This document shows, in pieces, positions 25,520-33,942 of a stretch of DNA of 64,000 nucleotides. Every line of letters begins with the position of its first letter. The stretch's first letter is position 1. The notes below the pieces were generated by a model. The model was given only the letters and a program-made list of their open reading frames with translations. It had not been told where the DNA came from and ran no database searches. Source of the stretch: Clostridium sp. (GTDB lineage Bacteria > Bacillota > Clostridia > Clostridiales > Clostridiaceae); contig NZ_JAKVOI010000001.1 in NCBI RefSeq assembly GCF_022482905.1, positions 806,001-870,000 of the forward strand. The letters run 5' to 3'. The position numbers and the translations under genes are program-made.

Positions 25520-26566
25520 TTGGATGAAATTTATATACATGAACTGAGAAAAGGCATGATTCTAGGCGATTCTGTTTATTCTAAAGAGACTGGCAAGCTG
25601 CTGCTGGTTGGAGGGACTACGCTTTCCGGCAAAATGATCAGGCTTCTCAAACAAAATGATATAGGTACCGTAAAAGTGGTGGACAGATATACATTATTTG
25701 TGACACCATTTGAAATTATGGCAAGGGAGCTGGAATACAACATTAAATCCGAAATAAAGAAACACGCTCCTGATAAGTTGGAGGCAAATAAATCCGATAA
25801 TATGGTTACAGTATCAGAAACAGCAAGGGAAATTGTAGAAAATATAGTGAAAGATGATGATATCCTGGATTTTTGTATTGAAATGAAAATATTGAATAAC
25901 AAGTACCTGTTCAGACACAGTATACATACATGCGCCCTGGCACTTCTGGTATCCGGTTCAATGGGACTTGAAAGGAAACAGATGTACAATATAGGTGTTG
26001 CTGCACTGCTGCATGATATAGGATTGTGTGAAATGCCTTTTTTAATTAACGTACCTGATATGGACTCAAAGCAGAAATTGTTATGGGAACAGCACCCTGC
26101 ATATGGTTATCATTTTGCAAATGAAAAAAATCTTCCCATGAGTATTACTACAAATATTCTTTATCATCAGGAAAGGTGGAATGGTTCAGGTTTTCCTGAA
26201 AAGCTTTCAAATTCCGACATACCTATAGGTTCCAGAATTATTGCCGTATGTGATGAATATGACAAATTGATTGTGTTTGAAAAGTATCAGCCTTATCAGG
26301 CCATTGAATATCTCTATGGAAGCGGAGGATATTTGTTTGATATTGATGTGGTAAATGCTTTTACCAATAATCTGGCGGTATATCCCCTTGGGTCTCTCGT
26401 GAGACTGACTACGAAAGAAGTTGGGGTAGTTGTCAATGTCAGAAAAAATTTGGGACCTAGACCTGTTGTACGCGTGTACTTCAATCGGGTAAACAGGCCC
26501 TTGAGTGAACCAAGGGATGTTGATCTTGGCGTGGAAAATACTGTATTTATAGAAGAAGTGCTATAA
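25520..26566 (+). CDS. HD-GYP domain protein, probable cyclic-di-GMP phosphodiesterase with altered motif
   Basis: This 348-residue protein has an HD-GYP domain at residues about 110-270: RHSIHTCALAL, LLHDIG (the HD pair), EQHPAYGYHF, YHQERWNGSGFP and CDEYDKL. Canonical enzymes read HHERxxGxGYP; here the second metal-ligand His is Gln and GYP is GFP, so activity may be reduced or the metal centre changed. The N-terminal IHELRKGMILGDSVYS segment and C-terminal LVRLTTKEVGVVV tail are typical of clostridial HD-GYP proteins. In-frame GTG 25511 lies within the Shine-Dalgarno, so TTG 25520 is chosen. It is followed 17 bp later by a PilZ gene. Confidence 0.85.
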   Translation: MDEIYIHELRKGMILGDSVYSKETGKLLLVGGTTLSGKMIRLLKQNDIGTVKVVDRYTLFVTPFEIMARELEYNIKSEIKKHAPDKLEANKSDNMVTVSETAREIVENIVKDDDILDFCIEMKILNNKYLFRHSIHTCALALLVSGSMGLERKQMYNIGVAALLHDIGLCEMPFLINVPDMDSKQKLLWEQHPAYGYHFANEKNLPMSITTNILYHQERWNGSGFPEKLSNSDIPIGSRIIAVCDEYDKLIVFEKYQPYQAIEYLYGSGGYLFDIDVVNAFTNNLAVYPLGSLVRLTTKEVGVVVNVRKNLGPRPVVRVYFNRVNRPLSEPRDVDLGVENTVFIEEVL

Positions 26567-26583
26567 CAGAAGGAGGCTTTATT

Positions 26584-26943
26584 ATGTTAAATGATGATTA
26601 CAGCTACTTAATGAATAGAAAACAGATAATCAAAAAAGATAGGAGAATTAATTCAAGATACAAATATAATGACAGTTTTAAAATTATGAATATAAATGGA
26701 CAGAATTGTAACTGTCAAGTTATTGGGGTAGATACATCTATTTCGGGAATAGGTTTTTTATCAGAAGTTAAATTTGAAAAAGATGATTTACTTGAAATAA
26801 TATTTAAGTACAATACTATTAGTATACCAGCAACACTTAAAGTTAGGCATGTAAATTTACATGATGAAGGATACTTTATCGGAGGATATTTTATTGCATT
26901 GAAAAATATTTATAGAGATATTTTGAAACAGGATTTATCATAA
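26584..26943 (+). CDS. PilZ-domain cyclic-di-GMP receptor (second copy)
   Basis: A 119-residue single PilZ domain with RINSR (RxxxR) and DTSISG (DxSxxG) intact. It is closely related to the PilZ protein at 13901-14257. It closes the polysaccharide run directly after the HD-GYP gene, so degradation and sensing of cyclic di-GMP are co-encoded. Start ATG 26584 has AGGAGG upstream. Confidence 0.9.
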   Translation: MLNDDYSYLMNRKQIIKKDRRINSRYKYNDSFKIMNINGQNCNCQVIGVDTSISGIGFLSEVKFEKDDLLEIIFKYNTISIPATLKVRHVNLHDEGYFIGGYFIALKNIYRDILKQDLS

Positions 26944-26967
26944 CAGCTAAATTGCCAAAAAAACAAG

Positions 26968-26996
26968 TTGACAACTTCAAAAAAAAATAATATACT
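26968..26996 (+). promoter_or_regulatory. Promoter of the ilvA T-box transcript
   Basis: TTGACA (26968-26973), a 17-bp spacer and TATACT (26991-26996) form a near-consensus sigma-A promoter. Confidence 0.88.
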
Positions 26997-27002
26997 TAAC
27001 CT

Positions 27003-27307
27003 CATATTGTATATAGTACAAGTTGTGATGGAGAGGAAGATATTTAATGTATCGACTTAAGAGAGTCAGCGGGTGGTGTGAGCTGACGTTGATGATAATA
27101 TCCGTTAATCACTCCGGAGCTTCCGAGTAGAAAGGCTTTTACCGAGTAAACGAGGACGTATACCAGCGATATATGGTTAGGGTTTACGGATGACCTGAAA
27201 TGAGAGGCAGTTGGTGTAACAGCTGCAAATAAGGTGGTACCACGGAAATATAATCTTTCGTCCTTATGAATATATAAATTATGTTTGTAAGAATGAAGGA
27301 TTTTTTT
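27003..27307 (+). promoter_or_regulatory. T-box leader of threonine dehydratase, Ile (ATC) specifier
   Basis: The T-box core AGGTGGTACCACGG is at 27232-27245. The terminator pairs 27252-27267 with 27287-27302 over 16 positions, counting G-T pairs, and is followed by a T-run. The specifier is ATC at 27108-27110, directly before ACTCCGGAG, aligning with AAC in the asnB T-box. Control by uncharged tRNA-Ile implies that the downstream enzyme feeds isoleucine synthesis. Confidence 0.93.
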
Positions 27308-27346
27308 ATTTATATTAAACTAGATGGAAAGGGTGGCTTTAAAGTT

Positions 27347-28558
27347 ATGAAGGTAGATTTGACATTAAATGATGTATTGGAAGCTAGAGAAAGAATAAAG
27401 GACATATGTATAAGGACAAATTTGATATACAGTCCGGAATTCAGCAGGGAAAGCGGTAATGAGGTGTACATAAAACCGGAGAATCTCCAGATTACCGGAG
27501 CATTCAAGTTGAGAGGGGCTTCAAATAAAGTAAGTAAATTAAGCGATGAACAGAAATCCAGGGGGCTTATAGCTTCTTCGGCAGGAAATCATGCCCAGGG
27601 AGTGGCATATTCAGCGAAGAGACTTGGAATCAAGGCTACTATTGTAATGCCTGAGACAACACCTTTTATAAAAGTTCAATCCACTAGAAATTATGGGGCG
27701 GATATAGTACTTAAAGGGAAAGTTTATGATGAAGCATATGAAGAGGCAAAGAGGCTTGAAAGAGAAAACGGCTATACTTTTGTTCATCCTTTTAACGATG
27801 TAGATGTAATGGCAGGACAGGGAACCATAGCACTTGAAATAATAGATGAATTAAGTGATGTGGACGCAATATTGGTGCCAATAGGTGGAGGTGGACTGAT
27901 AAGTGGAATATCAGTTGCTGCCAAGTCCATTAATCCAAATATAAAGATAATAGGGGTTCAGGCAGAAGGTGCAGATCCTATGAAAATTTCATTTGAAACG
28001 GGAAAGCTTACCTATGCGGATGAAGTGGATACAATTGCGGATGGTGCAGCAGTAAAACAACCGGGAGATCTTACATTCGAGGTAGTAAAAAATTATGTAG
28101 ATGAAATTGTTACGGTAAGTGATCAGGAGCTTATGGAAGCTGTGTTTGTTGTTCTTGAAAAGCACAAGCTCATATCAGAAGCAACAGGGGCTATGTCGCT
28201 GGCAGCATTGAAAAGATTGAAATTTAAAGGCAAAAAGGTGGTTTCACTGATAAGCGGCGGGAATATAGATGTAGTTACAATAGCATCCCTTTTAAATAAT
28301 GGATTATTTTCAAGAGGCAGAATATTCTGTTTTTCAGTTAAACTCAAGGATACTCCCGGACAGCTTCTTAGGATAGCTCAGATACTGGCAGAAAAGAGGG
28401 CAAATGTAATAAAACTTGATCACAATCAGTTCAAGGCAGTAGACAGGTTGAAGCATGTTGTACTGGAGGTAACAGTTGAAACCAATGGATATGAACACAT
28501 AGAATCCATAGTGAAGGCATTGAACGATGAAGGATATAATGTGGATAGAATTTGTTAA
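27347..28558 (+). CDS. ilvA: Threonine dehydratase (biosynthetic, single ACT domain)
   Basis: This 403-residue PLP enzyme (fold type II) deaminates threonine to 2-oxobutanoate, the first committed step to isoleucine. The PLP lysine is in GAFKLRGASNK, the phosphate loop is PIGGGGLISG and the catalytic domain spans residues about 1-320. A C-terminal ACT domain (FSVKLKDTPGQLLRIAQIL) provides allosteric control. The frame extends back to 27281, but that overlaps the T-box terminator; ATG 27347 is the first sensible start. The isoleucine T-box argues for the anabolic over the catabolic role. Other isoleucine genes are not nearby. Confidence 0.93.
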   Translation: MKVDLTLNDVLEARERIKDICIRTNLIYSPEFSRESGNEVYIKPENLQITGAFKLRGASNKVSKLSDEQKSRGLIASSAGNHAQGVAYSAKRLGIKATIVMPETTPFIKVQSTRNYGADIVLKGKVYDEAYEEAKRLERENGYTFVHPFNDVDVMAGQGTIALEIIDELSDVDAILVPIGGGGLISGISVAAKSINPNIKIIGVQAEGADPMKISFETGKLTYADEVDTIADGAAVKQPGDLTFEVVKNYVDEIVTVSDQELMEAVFVVLEKHKLISEATGAMSLAALKRLKFKGKKVVSLISGGNIDVVTIASLLNNGLFSRGRIFCFSVKLKDTPGQLLRIAQILAEKRANVIKLDHNQFKAVDRLKHVVLEVTVETNGYEHIESIVKALNDEGYNVDRIC

Positions 28559-28570
28559 GATAAATTTGAG

Positions 28571-28597
28571 ACCTGTACTTTTGTACGGGCTTCTTTT
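28571..28597 (+). terminator. Terminator after threonine dehydratase
   Basis: CCTGTAC and GTACGGG form a 7-bp stem (one G-T) with a TTTT loop, followed by CTTCTTTTAT. It lies 12 bp after the stop codon and separates ilvA from the convergent EamA gene. Confidence 0.6.
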
Positions 28598-28604
28598 ATA
28601 ATGT

Positions 28605-29480
28605 CTAATTGGTATCCGTTGACAACAGATAAGTTCCTGCAGCCATAACTATAAATGCAAAAATGAAATACACAGTTGGCTTTTCCTTTAAAATAATAAA
28701 AGAAAGTCCTGCCCCAATGAAAGGAGAGAGTGCATAATACGCACTTGTTCTTGCAGCACCAAGATATCTTTGTGCGTAAATATAGAAGAATATACTTAAT
28801 CCGTATGAAAAAAAGCCAAGTATAACTGCAGCCAGGATATACAAAAAGCTGGTGGCGTACAAGCTGAAGACAGCAACAATCAGAAAAGAACCTGCACTTG
28901 CCCCAATACCTTTTATGACCACTATTTCTATAGGATCTTTTACCGACAGCATTTTGGTACAGTTGTTTTCGAATCCCCAGCAGATACATCCAGATATAAT
29001 GAACAGGGAACCAATGGAAAGGGAAAAACTTGCAGAGTCCTGTAATGATAAAATAATGCAGGAAATTGTTATAAGTACAATTGCCAGGAACAGCCTTCTG
29101 CCGATATGTTCTTTGAAGATAATAAAAGCAATCAGGGAGGTAGCTGCAATTTCAAAATTGCTTAATAATGAAGCATCTGAAGAAGTGGTAAAAGTTAACC
29201 CAACCATTAAAAGAATTGGGGCAGCTATGTCTAGAACAATCATTCCAATTATAAAAGGAAGGCCATTTTTTGTAAGCCTTTTTTCTGCTCTTTTTGAGCC
29301 GTTTCTGCAATTGATTAAGTTGAATAGAAGCATACCTACTCCTGCACCAAGATAAAGAAGTGCGGACATCAGTGTTGGATTTATTCCTTTCAGCAGTATT
29401 TTTGATATAGGAAGACTGATTGCATATAATAATGCAGAAAGTATTGCACATAAAATTGAATTGTATTGATTTATATTCAT
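28605..29480 (-). CDS. EamA/DMT-family transporter
   Basis: A membrane protein of about 291 residues with ten predicted helices in two EamA repeats (first SALLYAISLPISKILLKG, second SIGSLFIISGCICWGFENN). DMT-family members export amino acids, metabolites or drugs; the substrate cannot be read from sequence. GGAG is too close to ATG 29486 (2 nt) but 8 nt from ATG 29480, so the latter is preferred. It lies 20 bp downstream of csoR on the same strand, so it is probably controlled by the CsoR operator at 29792-29816. Confidence 0.85.
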   Translation of the reverse strand: MNINQYNSILCAILSALLYAISLPISKILLKGINPTLMSALLYLGAGVGMLLFNLINCRNGSKRAEKRLTKNGLPFIIGMIVLDIAAPILLMVGLTFTTSSDASLLSNFEIAATSLIAFIIFKEHIGRRLFLAIVLITISCIILSLQDSASFSLSIGSLFIISGCICWGFENNCTKMLSVKDPIEIVVIKGIGASAGSFLIVAVFSLYATSFLYILAAVILGFFSYGLSIFFYIYAQRYLGAARTSAYYALSPFIGAGLSFIILKEKPTVYFIFAFIVMAAGTYLLSTDTN

Positions 29481-29500
29481 TTTCATTACTCCAATGGTAC

Positions 29501-29776
29501 TTATTTCATAAATTGGTCTATTGCTCTGTTTAAATCTTCAAGAGTTTTTTTATCATCTTCTTCTATTGCCTTTACCACACAGTGATTTATATGATCCTGA
29601 AGAATTATTTTACCGGTATTATTAATAGCATTTCTTACGGCTGCAATCTGAATCAGGATTTCACTGCAGTCACGTCCGTCTTCAACCATTCTTTTTACGG
29701 ACTGCAAGTGCCCTATAGTCCTTGAAAGTCGATTTATAACAGCTTTTGTATTTTCATGTTTATGATCTTTAGTCAT
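29501..29776 (-). CDS. csoR: CsoR-family metal-sensing repressor
   Basis: This 91-residue all-helical DUF156/CsoR protein has the copper-sensing triad: Cys in GRDCSEIL, and His plus Cys in DHINHC (HxxxC). CsoR releases its operator on binding Cu(I). Start ATG 29776 has AAGGAGGAG upstream; the frame continues to 29911, but that would run through the promoter. A perfect operator-like inverted repeat lies 16 bp upstream of the start codon, indicating autoregulation. Unusually, the downstream gene is an EamA permease and not a copper ATPase, so the inducer could be another metal or a sulfur compound (inference). Confidence 0.9.
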   Translation of the reverse strand: MTKDHKHENTKAVINRLSRTIGHLQSVKRMVEDGRDCSEILIQIAAVRNAINNTGKIILQDHINHCVVKAIEEDDKKTLEDLNRAIDQFMK

Positions 29777-29791
29777 CTGTAACTCCTCCTT

Positions 29792-29848
29792 CAATATCCC
29801 ATATAGGGGGATATTGAAAAGTATAGCACTATTTACGCTGTTCTTCAA
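29792..29848 (-). promoter_or_regulatory. csoR promoter with CsoR-type operator
   Basis: On the minus strand, TTGAAG (29843-29848), a 17-bp spacer and TATACT (29820-29825) form the promoter. Immediately downstream, over the start site, is the inverted repeat CAATATCCC (29792-29800) and GGGATATTG (29808-29816), with a 7-bp spacer. AT-flanked C/G tracts are the hallmark of CsoR/RcnR operators. Binding here would block initiation. Confidence 0.82.
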
Positions 29849-29961
29849 TACAAAGTATATAGTGTTGATTGAAATATTTTTTGATGTTACCATAGTACCA
29901 ATGGATATCATTTACAGGTGAGTTTATAAAAATATTAATATTAAGAAAGAGTGAGGGTTGC

Positions 29962-30918
29962 ATGAATAAGAAATATGTTTTAGGAATAGACTTGGGTGGA
30001 ACTAAAATAAGTGGGGCACTTTCAGATATAAGTGGCAGTATATTGTATAAATATACTGTCCCTACCGATGCATTCAGGGGAGAAGAAAAAGTACTGGAAA
30101 AGATAATAGAAGTAATAGAAAAAGTTTTAGCAAGTGACGATAAAAGCATTGAAGATATTGAGGCCATCGGAATTGGTTCGCCCGGGCCGTTGGATGCTAA
30201 AAATGGAATAATAATAACGACGCCAAATCTTCCTTTCAGAAATTTTAAATTGGTGGATCCAATAAAGAAGAAATTTGGAATTCCAGTATACCTGGACAAT
30301 GATGCAAATGTAGGTGCCATTGGAGAATTCATGTTTGGAGCAGGAAAGGGAACAAAAAATATGATTTTTATTACAGTCAGCACGGGAATTGGAGGCGGAG
30401 CGATAATTAATGGACAAATTTACAGGGGGAATACCTGCAATGCCCTTGAAATCGGGCATATGACGCTGGAGAAAAATGGTCCCAGATGTAATTGTGGAAA
30501 TTATGGCTGTGCAGAAGCACTCGCATCGGGTACTGCAATAGGGAAAAAAGGAGAACAGGCTGTTCTGAATAAGGAATATACAGCTTTAAAGAAACACAAT
30601 AAGGTAACTTCCTATGAGGTGTTTGAGGAAGCAAAAAAGGGAGATAAAATTGCTTGTGAAATATTGAATGAAAGCCTTGAATATCTTGGAATATGCGTAG
30701 CCAATGTCATAACCAGCTTTGATCCTGAAATGGTAGTTATTGGAGGGGGAGTTTCAAAAGGGGGAAATATCGTACTGAAGAAAATACAACAGGTAGTAAA
30801 TAGGAGATGCTTTGCTGCAATGGCAAAGTCATGCAGAATTGTGAAAGCAGAACTTGGAACGGATGCAGGTGTAATGGGTGCTGCAGCACTTGCTGTGCTT
30901 CAAACTAAAATACAATAA
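29962..30918 (+). CDS. ROK-family sugar kinase (glucokinase-like)
   Basis: A 318-residue ROK protein with ATP phosphate loop GIDLGGTKISGAL, the NDANVGAIGE region, catalytic ITVSTGIGGG and zinc-binding signature CNCGNYGCAE. There is no N-terminal helix-turn-helix, so it is a kinase and not a ROK repressor. It most likely phosphorylates glucose, though N-acetylmannosamine or other hexoses are possible. Start ATG 29962 has GAGGG upstream. It is a single gene, divergent from csoR and ending before the SAM riboswitch. Confidence 0.9.
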   Translation: MNKKYVLGIDLGGTKISGALSDISGSILYKYTVPTDAFRGEEKVLEKIIEVIEKVLASDDKSIEDIEAIGIGSPGPLDAKNGIIITTPNLPFRNFKLVDPIKKKFGIPVYLDNDANVGAIGEFMFGAGKGTKNMIFITVSTGIGGGAIINGQIYRGNTCNALEIGHMTLEKNGPRCNCGNYGCAEALASGTAIGKKGEQAVLNKEYTALKKHNKVTSYEVFEEAKKGDKIACEILNESLEYLGICVANVITSFDPEMVVIGGGVSKGGNIVLKKIQQVVNRRCFAAMAKSCRIVKAELGTDAGVMGAAALAVLQTKIQ

Positions 30919-30942
30919 TTACCCAAATAGGCAAATTCATTC

Positions 30943-30971
30943 TTGACAGTTATATTTAAATTAAGTATCAT
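30943..30971 (+). promoter_or_regulatory. Promoter of the SAM riboswitch transcript
   Basis: TTGACA (30943-30948), a 17-bp spacer and TATCAT (30966-30971) lie about 25 bp before the aptamer. Confidence 0.8.
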
Positions 30972-30990
30972 GTAAATAATAATCAAATAT

Positions 30991-31140
30991 GAATCTTATC
31001 AAGAGAGGTGGAGGGACTGGCCCTATGATACCCGGCAACCTGAATATATTGTTCAATGGTGCTAATTCCAGCAGGTTAAACCTGGAAGATGAGAAACTTT
31101 GAAAAAATTGGTCTTATAGTTTCTCTGTAAGATTTTTTTA
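30991..31140 (+). promoter_or_regulatory. SAM-I (S-box) riboswitch
   Basis: Conserved S-box blocks are visible in order: TTATCAAGAGAGGTGGAGGG, CCCTATGATACCCGGCAACC, GGTGCTAATTCCAGCAG and GGAAGATGAGA. The expression platform is a terminator with stem GAGAAACT (31091-31098) and AGTTTCTC (31118-31125) and a T-run from about 31133, so SAM should switch transcription off. The next gene, an amino-acid permease, starts about 200 bp further on; 31141-31343 holds no other recognisable element. Confidence 0.95.
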
Positions 31141-31343
31141 TTTTTGATTGACTAGAAAACTAGAGGTCAAATTCTACTTGATATGTTGAATGTATCTAAT
31201 GTATCTTTGGAGGATTTGGCTTTTTGTTTTTTGTAGATAAGCTTTAACTTTTATAAATAAAGTTTATGAATAAATGATTTTACTGTAAAATAAGTTATTG
31301 TTGGTTTATATTTCTAGAAAAATTATAAGATTGGGATGTCGAT

Positions 31344-32690
31344 ATGGGAGGATATAAATTAAAGAGGAATTTAAAAAATCGTCATATTCAGATGATTGCT
31401 ATTGGTGGAGCCATAGGAGTAGGGTTATTTTATGGCTCGGCAGATGCCATAAGTATGGGTGGCCCGTCTATTATATTAGCATATTTGACTGGCGGTTTGT
31501 TTGTTTTTATAATTATGAGGGCATTGGGAGAGCTTTCTGTAGATGATCCAAATTCAGGTTCATTTAGTGCTTATGCAACTAAATATTTAGGGGATTTCGC
31601 TGGATTTTTTTCAGGATGGACTTATTGGCTTCAAGGTGTTACAACTGTAATGGCCGAGCTTACGGCAGTTGGTATATATGTACAGTTTTGGCTGCCGGAT
31701 TTTCCGAGGTGGATTTCCGCCCTAGTATTTTTATTGGTTTTAGTTTTAATTAATATAATTGGAGTGAAAGCTTATGGTGAGTTTGAATTTTGGCTGGCAC
31801 TCATTAAAGTTGTGTGTATTATTTGCATGATTATTTTTGGACTTTTTATGATAGTATTTGGCTTTGGAAATAAAGGACATGCCATTGGATTTTCAAATTT
31901 ATGGATGAATGGAGGTTTTTTCCCTAATGGGATCAGAGGATTTTTATTGTCATTCATCTTTGTTACTTTTGCGTTTGGTGGAGTGGAACTTATTGGTATA
32001 ACTGCTGGTGAAGCAGAAAATCCTGAAAAATCCATACCCAAAGCAATCAATAATGTATTTTGGCGTATACTTATTTTTTATGTTGGCTCTATGTTGGTTA
32101 TGTTAAGCCTTTATTCATGGAGTAAAATTGGAATTAAAGGAAGCCCTTTTGTATTAGTCTTCGATAAAGTTGGAATTCCGGCAGCGGCATCAATTATTAA
32201 TTTTGTGGTTTTGACAGCTGCATTATCAGGTATGAACAGTGCATTATTTGTTGAAGGGAGAATGCTTTATAGTTTGGCTTTGAACAATAATGCTCCGGGT
32301 ATATTTCGTAAAATCAGCAAATCAGGAATACCATATGTAGGAATTCTATTTAGTACAGCTATAGCTATGATTGCAATATTTTTAAATTATTTATTACCCT
32401 TCAAAGTTTTTAATTATATATCATCGGTAACAGTTATAGCAATTATAACTGCATGGATAACTATACTTTTAGTACAATTAAAATTCAGAAAATATAAGAG
32501 TTCCTTAGGACAAAAAGTAAAATTTAAAATGCCATTTTATCCGGTACTTACGTATACAGCTATTATATACTTGTTATTGATCGTTGCTTTACTATTTGTT
32601 TTACCGAGTACGAGAATATCCATATATGTAGTACCTGTGTGGATAGCAATTCTATTGACCATGTATAAAATATTAATTAAAAATAGATGA
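31344..32690 (+). CDS. APC-family amino-acid permease, probable methionine transporter
   Basis: A 448-residue, about 12-TM permease of the amino acid-polyamine-organocation superfamily; the N-terminus IQMIAIGGAIGVGLFYGSA is the family substrate-binding unwound helix region, followed by GELSVDDPNSGSFSAYA. Sequence alone leaves the substrate open. The SAM riboswitch upstream points to methionine, S-methylmethionine or a related sulfur compound. The start has only a weak ribosome site (GGGATG). A strong hairpin at 32721-32766 ends the transcript. Confidence 0.88.
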   Translation: MGGYKLKRNLKNRHIQMIAIGGAIGVGLFYGSADAISMGGPSIILAYLTGGLFVFIIMRALGELSVDDPNSGSFSAYATKYLGDFAGFFSGWTYWLQGVTTVMAELTAVGIYVQFWLPDFPRWISALVFLLVLVLINIIGVKAYGEFEFWLALIKVVCIICMIIFGLFMIVFGFGNKGHAIGFSNLWMNGGFFPNGIRGFLLSFIFVTFAFGGVELIGITAGEAENPEKSIPKAINNVFWRILIFYVGSMLVMLSLYSWSKIGIKGSPFVLVFDKVGIPAAASIINFVVLTAALSGMNSALFVEGRMLYSLALNNNAPGIFRKISKSGIPYVGILFSTAIAMIAIFLNYLLPFKVFNYISSVTVIAIITAWITILLVQLKFRKYKSSLGQKVKFKMPFYPVLTYTAIIYLLLIVALLFVLPSTRISIYVVPVWIAILLTMYKILIKNR

Positions 32691-32720
32691 TTTGTAAAAG
32701 GTAAGAAAGTTTAATAATAA

Positions 32721-32766
32721 GACCTCATGCTGTTGATAAGTATATTTTATCAACAGCATTGAGGTC
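32721..32766. terminator. Long perfect-arm hairpin between permease and LD-carboxypeptidase
   Basis: Arms 32721-32739 and 32747-32766 pair over about 18 bp (GACCTCA...TGAGGTC outside, GCTGTTGATAA/TTATCAACAGC inside). It lies 30 bp after the permease stop and before the convergent gene; it probably serves both. Confidence 0.75.
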
Positions 32767-32836
32767 TTTGATTTATAGGAAAGTATATTTAGTTGCCTGC
32801 AGGGTAGCAAATTCCCGGCACGATAATTGGGATAAA

Positions 32837-33760
32837 TCATATACGCACCGTTGGCTCAAGTATCGTCAATGTATTTTCATAAGTATTAAGGTTGGCTTCG
32901 GCGCCTATAGGTATAGCCATCTTGTATGTGCCATGCCCAGATGCTAAGTTTGTCATAAGAGGTTTGTTCATCGGCATTATAACATCATTAATTAAATCTT
33001 CATATGACTTACCGTATGAATCATCACAATTTGTGCATTCTCCCATAAGGATACCTGCACAGTCACTGAGCTTGCCGGCCAATATTAGCCGGTTTATATG
33101 CCTGTAGACTGTATTAATGGGCTCGTGTACTTCTTCGATTAAGAGTATTTTCCCTCTGGTATCAACTTCAAATGGAGTGCCGAGGTTATCTGCAAAAGAT
33201 GTAAGGTTGCCTCCAACTATAGGGCCTGTAACATTTCCAGGAATCCTGCTTATTAATGGCATTCCGGGAGGATTTTCAAGTTGCCTTGGCGAGGTAAGTG
33301 TAGATGTAGCAGTGAAAAACTGATTCATGTTGTATGCAGGGGCAGTCGGTTTAAAGTCTATTAAAAGAAGGCTGTGAAAAGTAATTAAATTAGCCCATAT
33401 ATACAAAACATTTAATAAAATTGTTATGTCGCTGTACCCTGTGATAATTTTAGGATTCTGTGTAATAACAGGATAATCAAGATACGGTATAATACCCGCA
33501 ACACCTACTCCACCTCTTGAAGGTATAATAGCCTTCACATCAGGATTTTCGAACATTTCCATCAGATCAGAGGCCCTCTGTTGTTCTGTGGCTGCAACGT
33601 ATCCATCATAAGAATATACATAATTTCCTAATACTATATTAAAGCCCATGTTTCTAAGAGTCTGTATACGAGCATTGATGATATCGGCAGATAATGGACT
33701 TCCTAAAGTAACTATTCCGATTGTATCTCCTGCACGTAAAATTTGCGGCCTTATTGCCAT
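32837..33760 (-). CDS. S66-family LD-carboxypeptidase / MccF-like peptidase
   Basis: A 307-residue cytoplasmic S66 peptidase. The nucleophile Ser is in ITGYSDIT, Glu in LIEEVHEP and His in SGHGTYKMAIPIG, giving the Ser-Glu-His triad. S66 members trim L,D-linked tetrapeptides in murein recycling (LdcA) or hydrolyse peptidyl-nucleotide toxins (MccF); the sequence does not decide between them. Start ATG 33760 has AAGGAG very close upstream. It is monocistronic. Confidence 0.9.
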   Translation of the reverse strand: MAIRPQILRAGDTIGIVTLGSPLSADIINARIQTLRNMGFNIVLGNYVYSYDGYVAATEQQRASDLMEMFENPDVKAIIPSRGGVGVAGIIPYLDYPVITQNPKIITGYSDITILLNVLYIWANLITFHSLLLIDFKPTAPAYNMNQFFTATSTLTSPRQLENPPGMPLISRIPGNVTGPIVGGNLTSFADNLGTPFEVDTRGKILLIEEVHEPINTVYRHINRLILAGKLSDCAGILMGECTNCDDSYGKSYEDLINDVIMPMNKPLMTNLASGHGTYKMAIPIGAEANLNTYENTLTILEPTVRI

Positions 33761-33942
33761 ACTCCTTCACCTTCTAAATACCTTAATAGTATTATAATAT
33801 TACAAATTCCATAAAAGTTGATTATTACTTAGAGTGGGGCTTACATTAAGCTTGTATTAAGGTTGTCTCTATATAATTACTTGATATAAATAGTAATTTC
33901 GATTTGAAATGATTTATGAAACTAAATATCAAGGAGGAATTT

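Noticed and set aside
27281-27346. Earlier start of threonine dehydratase
   Set aside because: The segment is the 3' arm of the T-box terminator.
28852-29355. Plus-strand frame of 167 codons
   Set aside because: It is antisense to the EamA gene and shows no recognisable domain.
29829-30383. Minus-strand frame of 184 codons
   Set aside because: It is antisense to the ROK kinase and crosses the csoR promoter.
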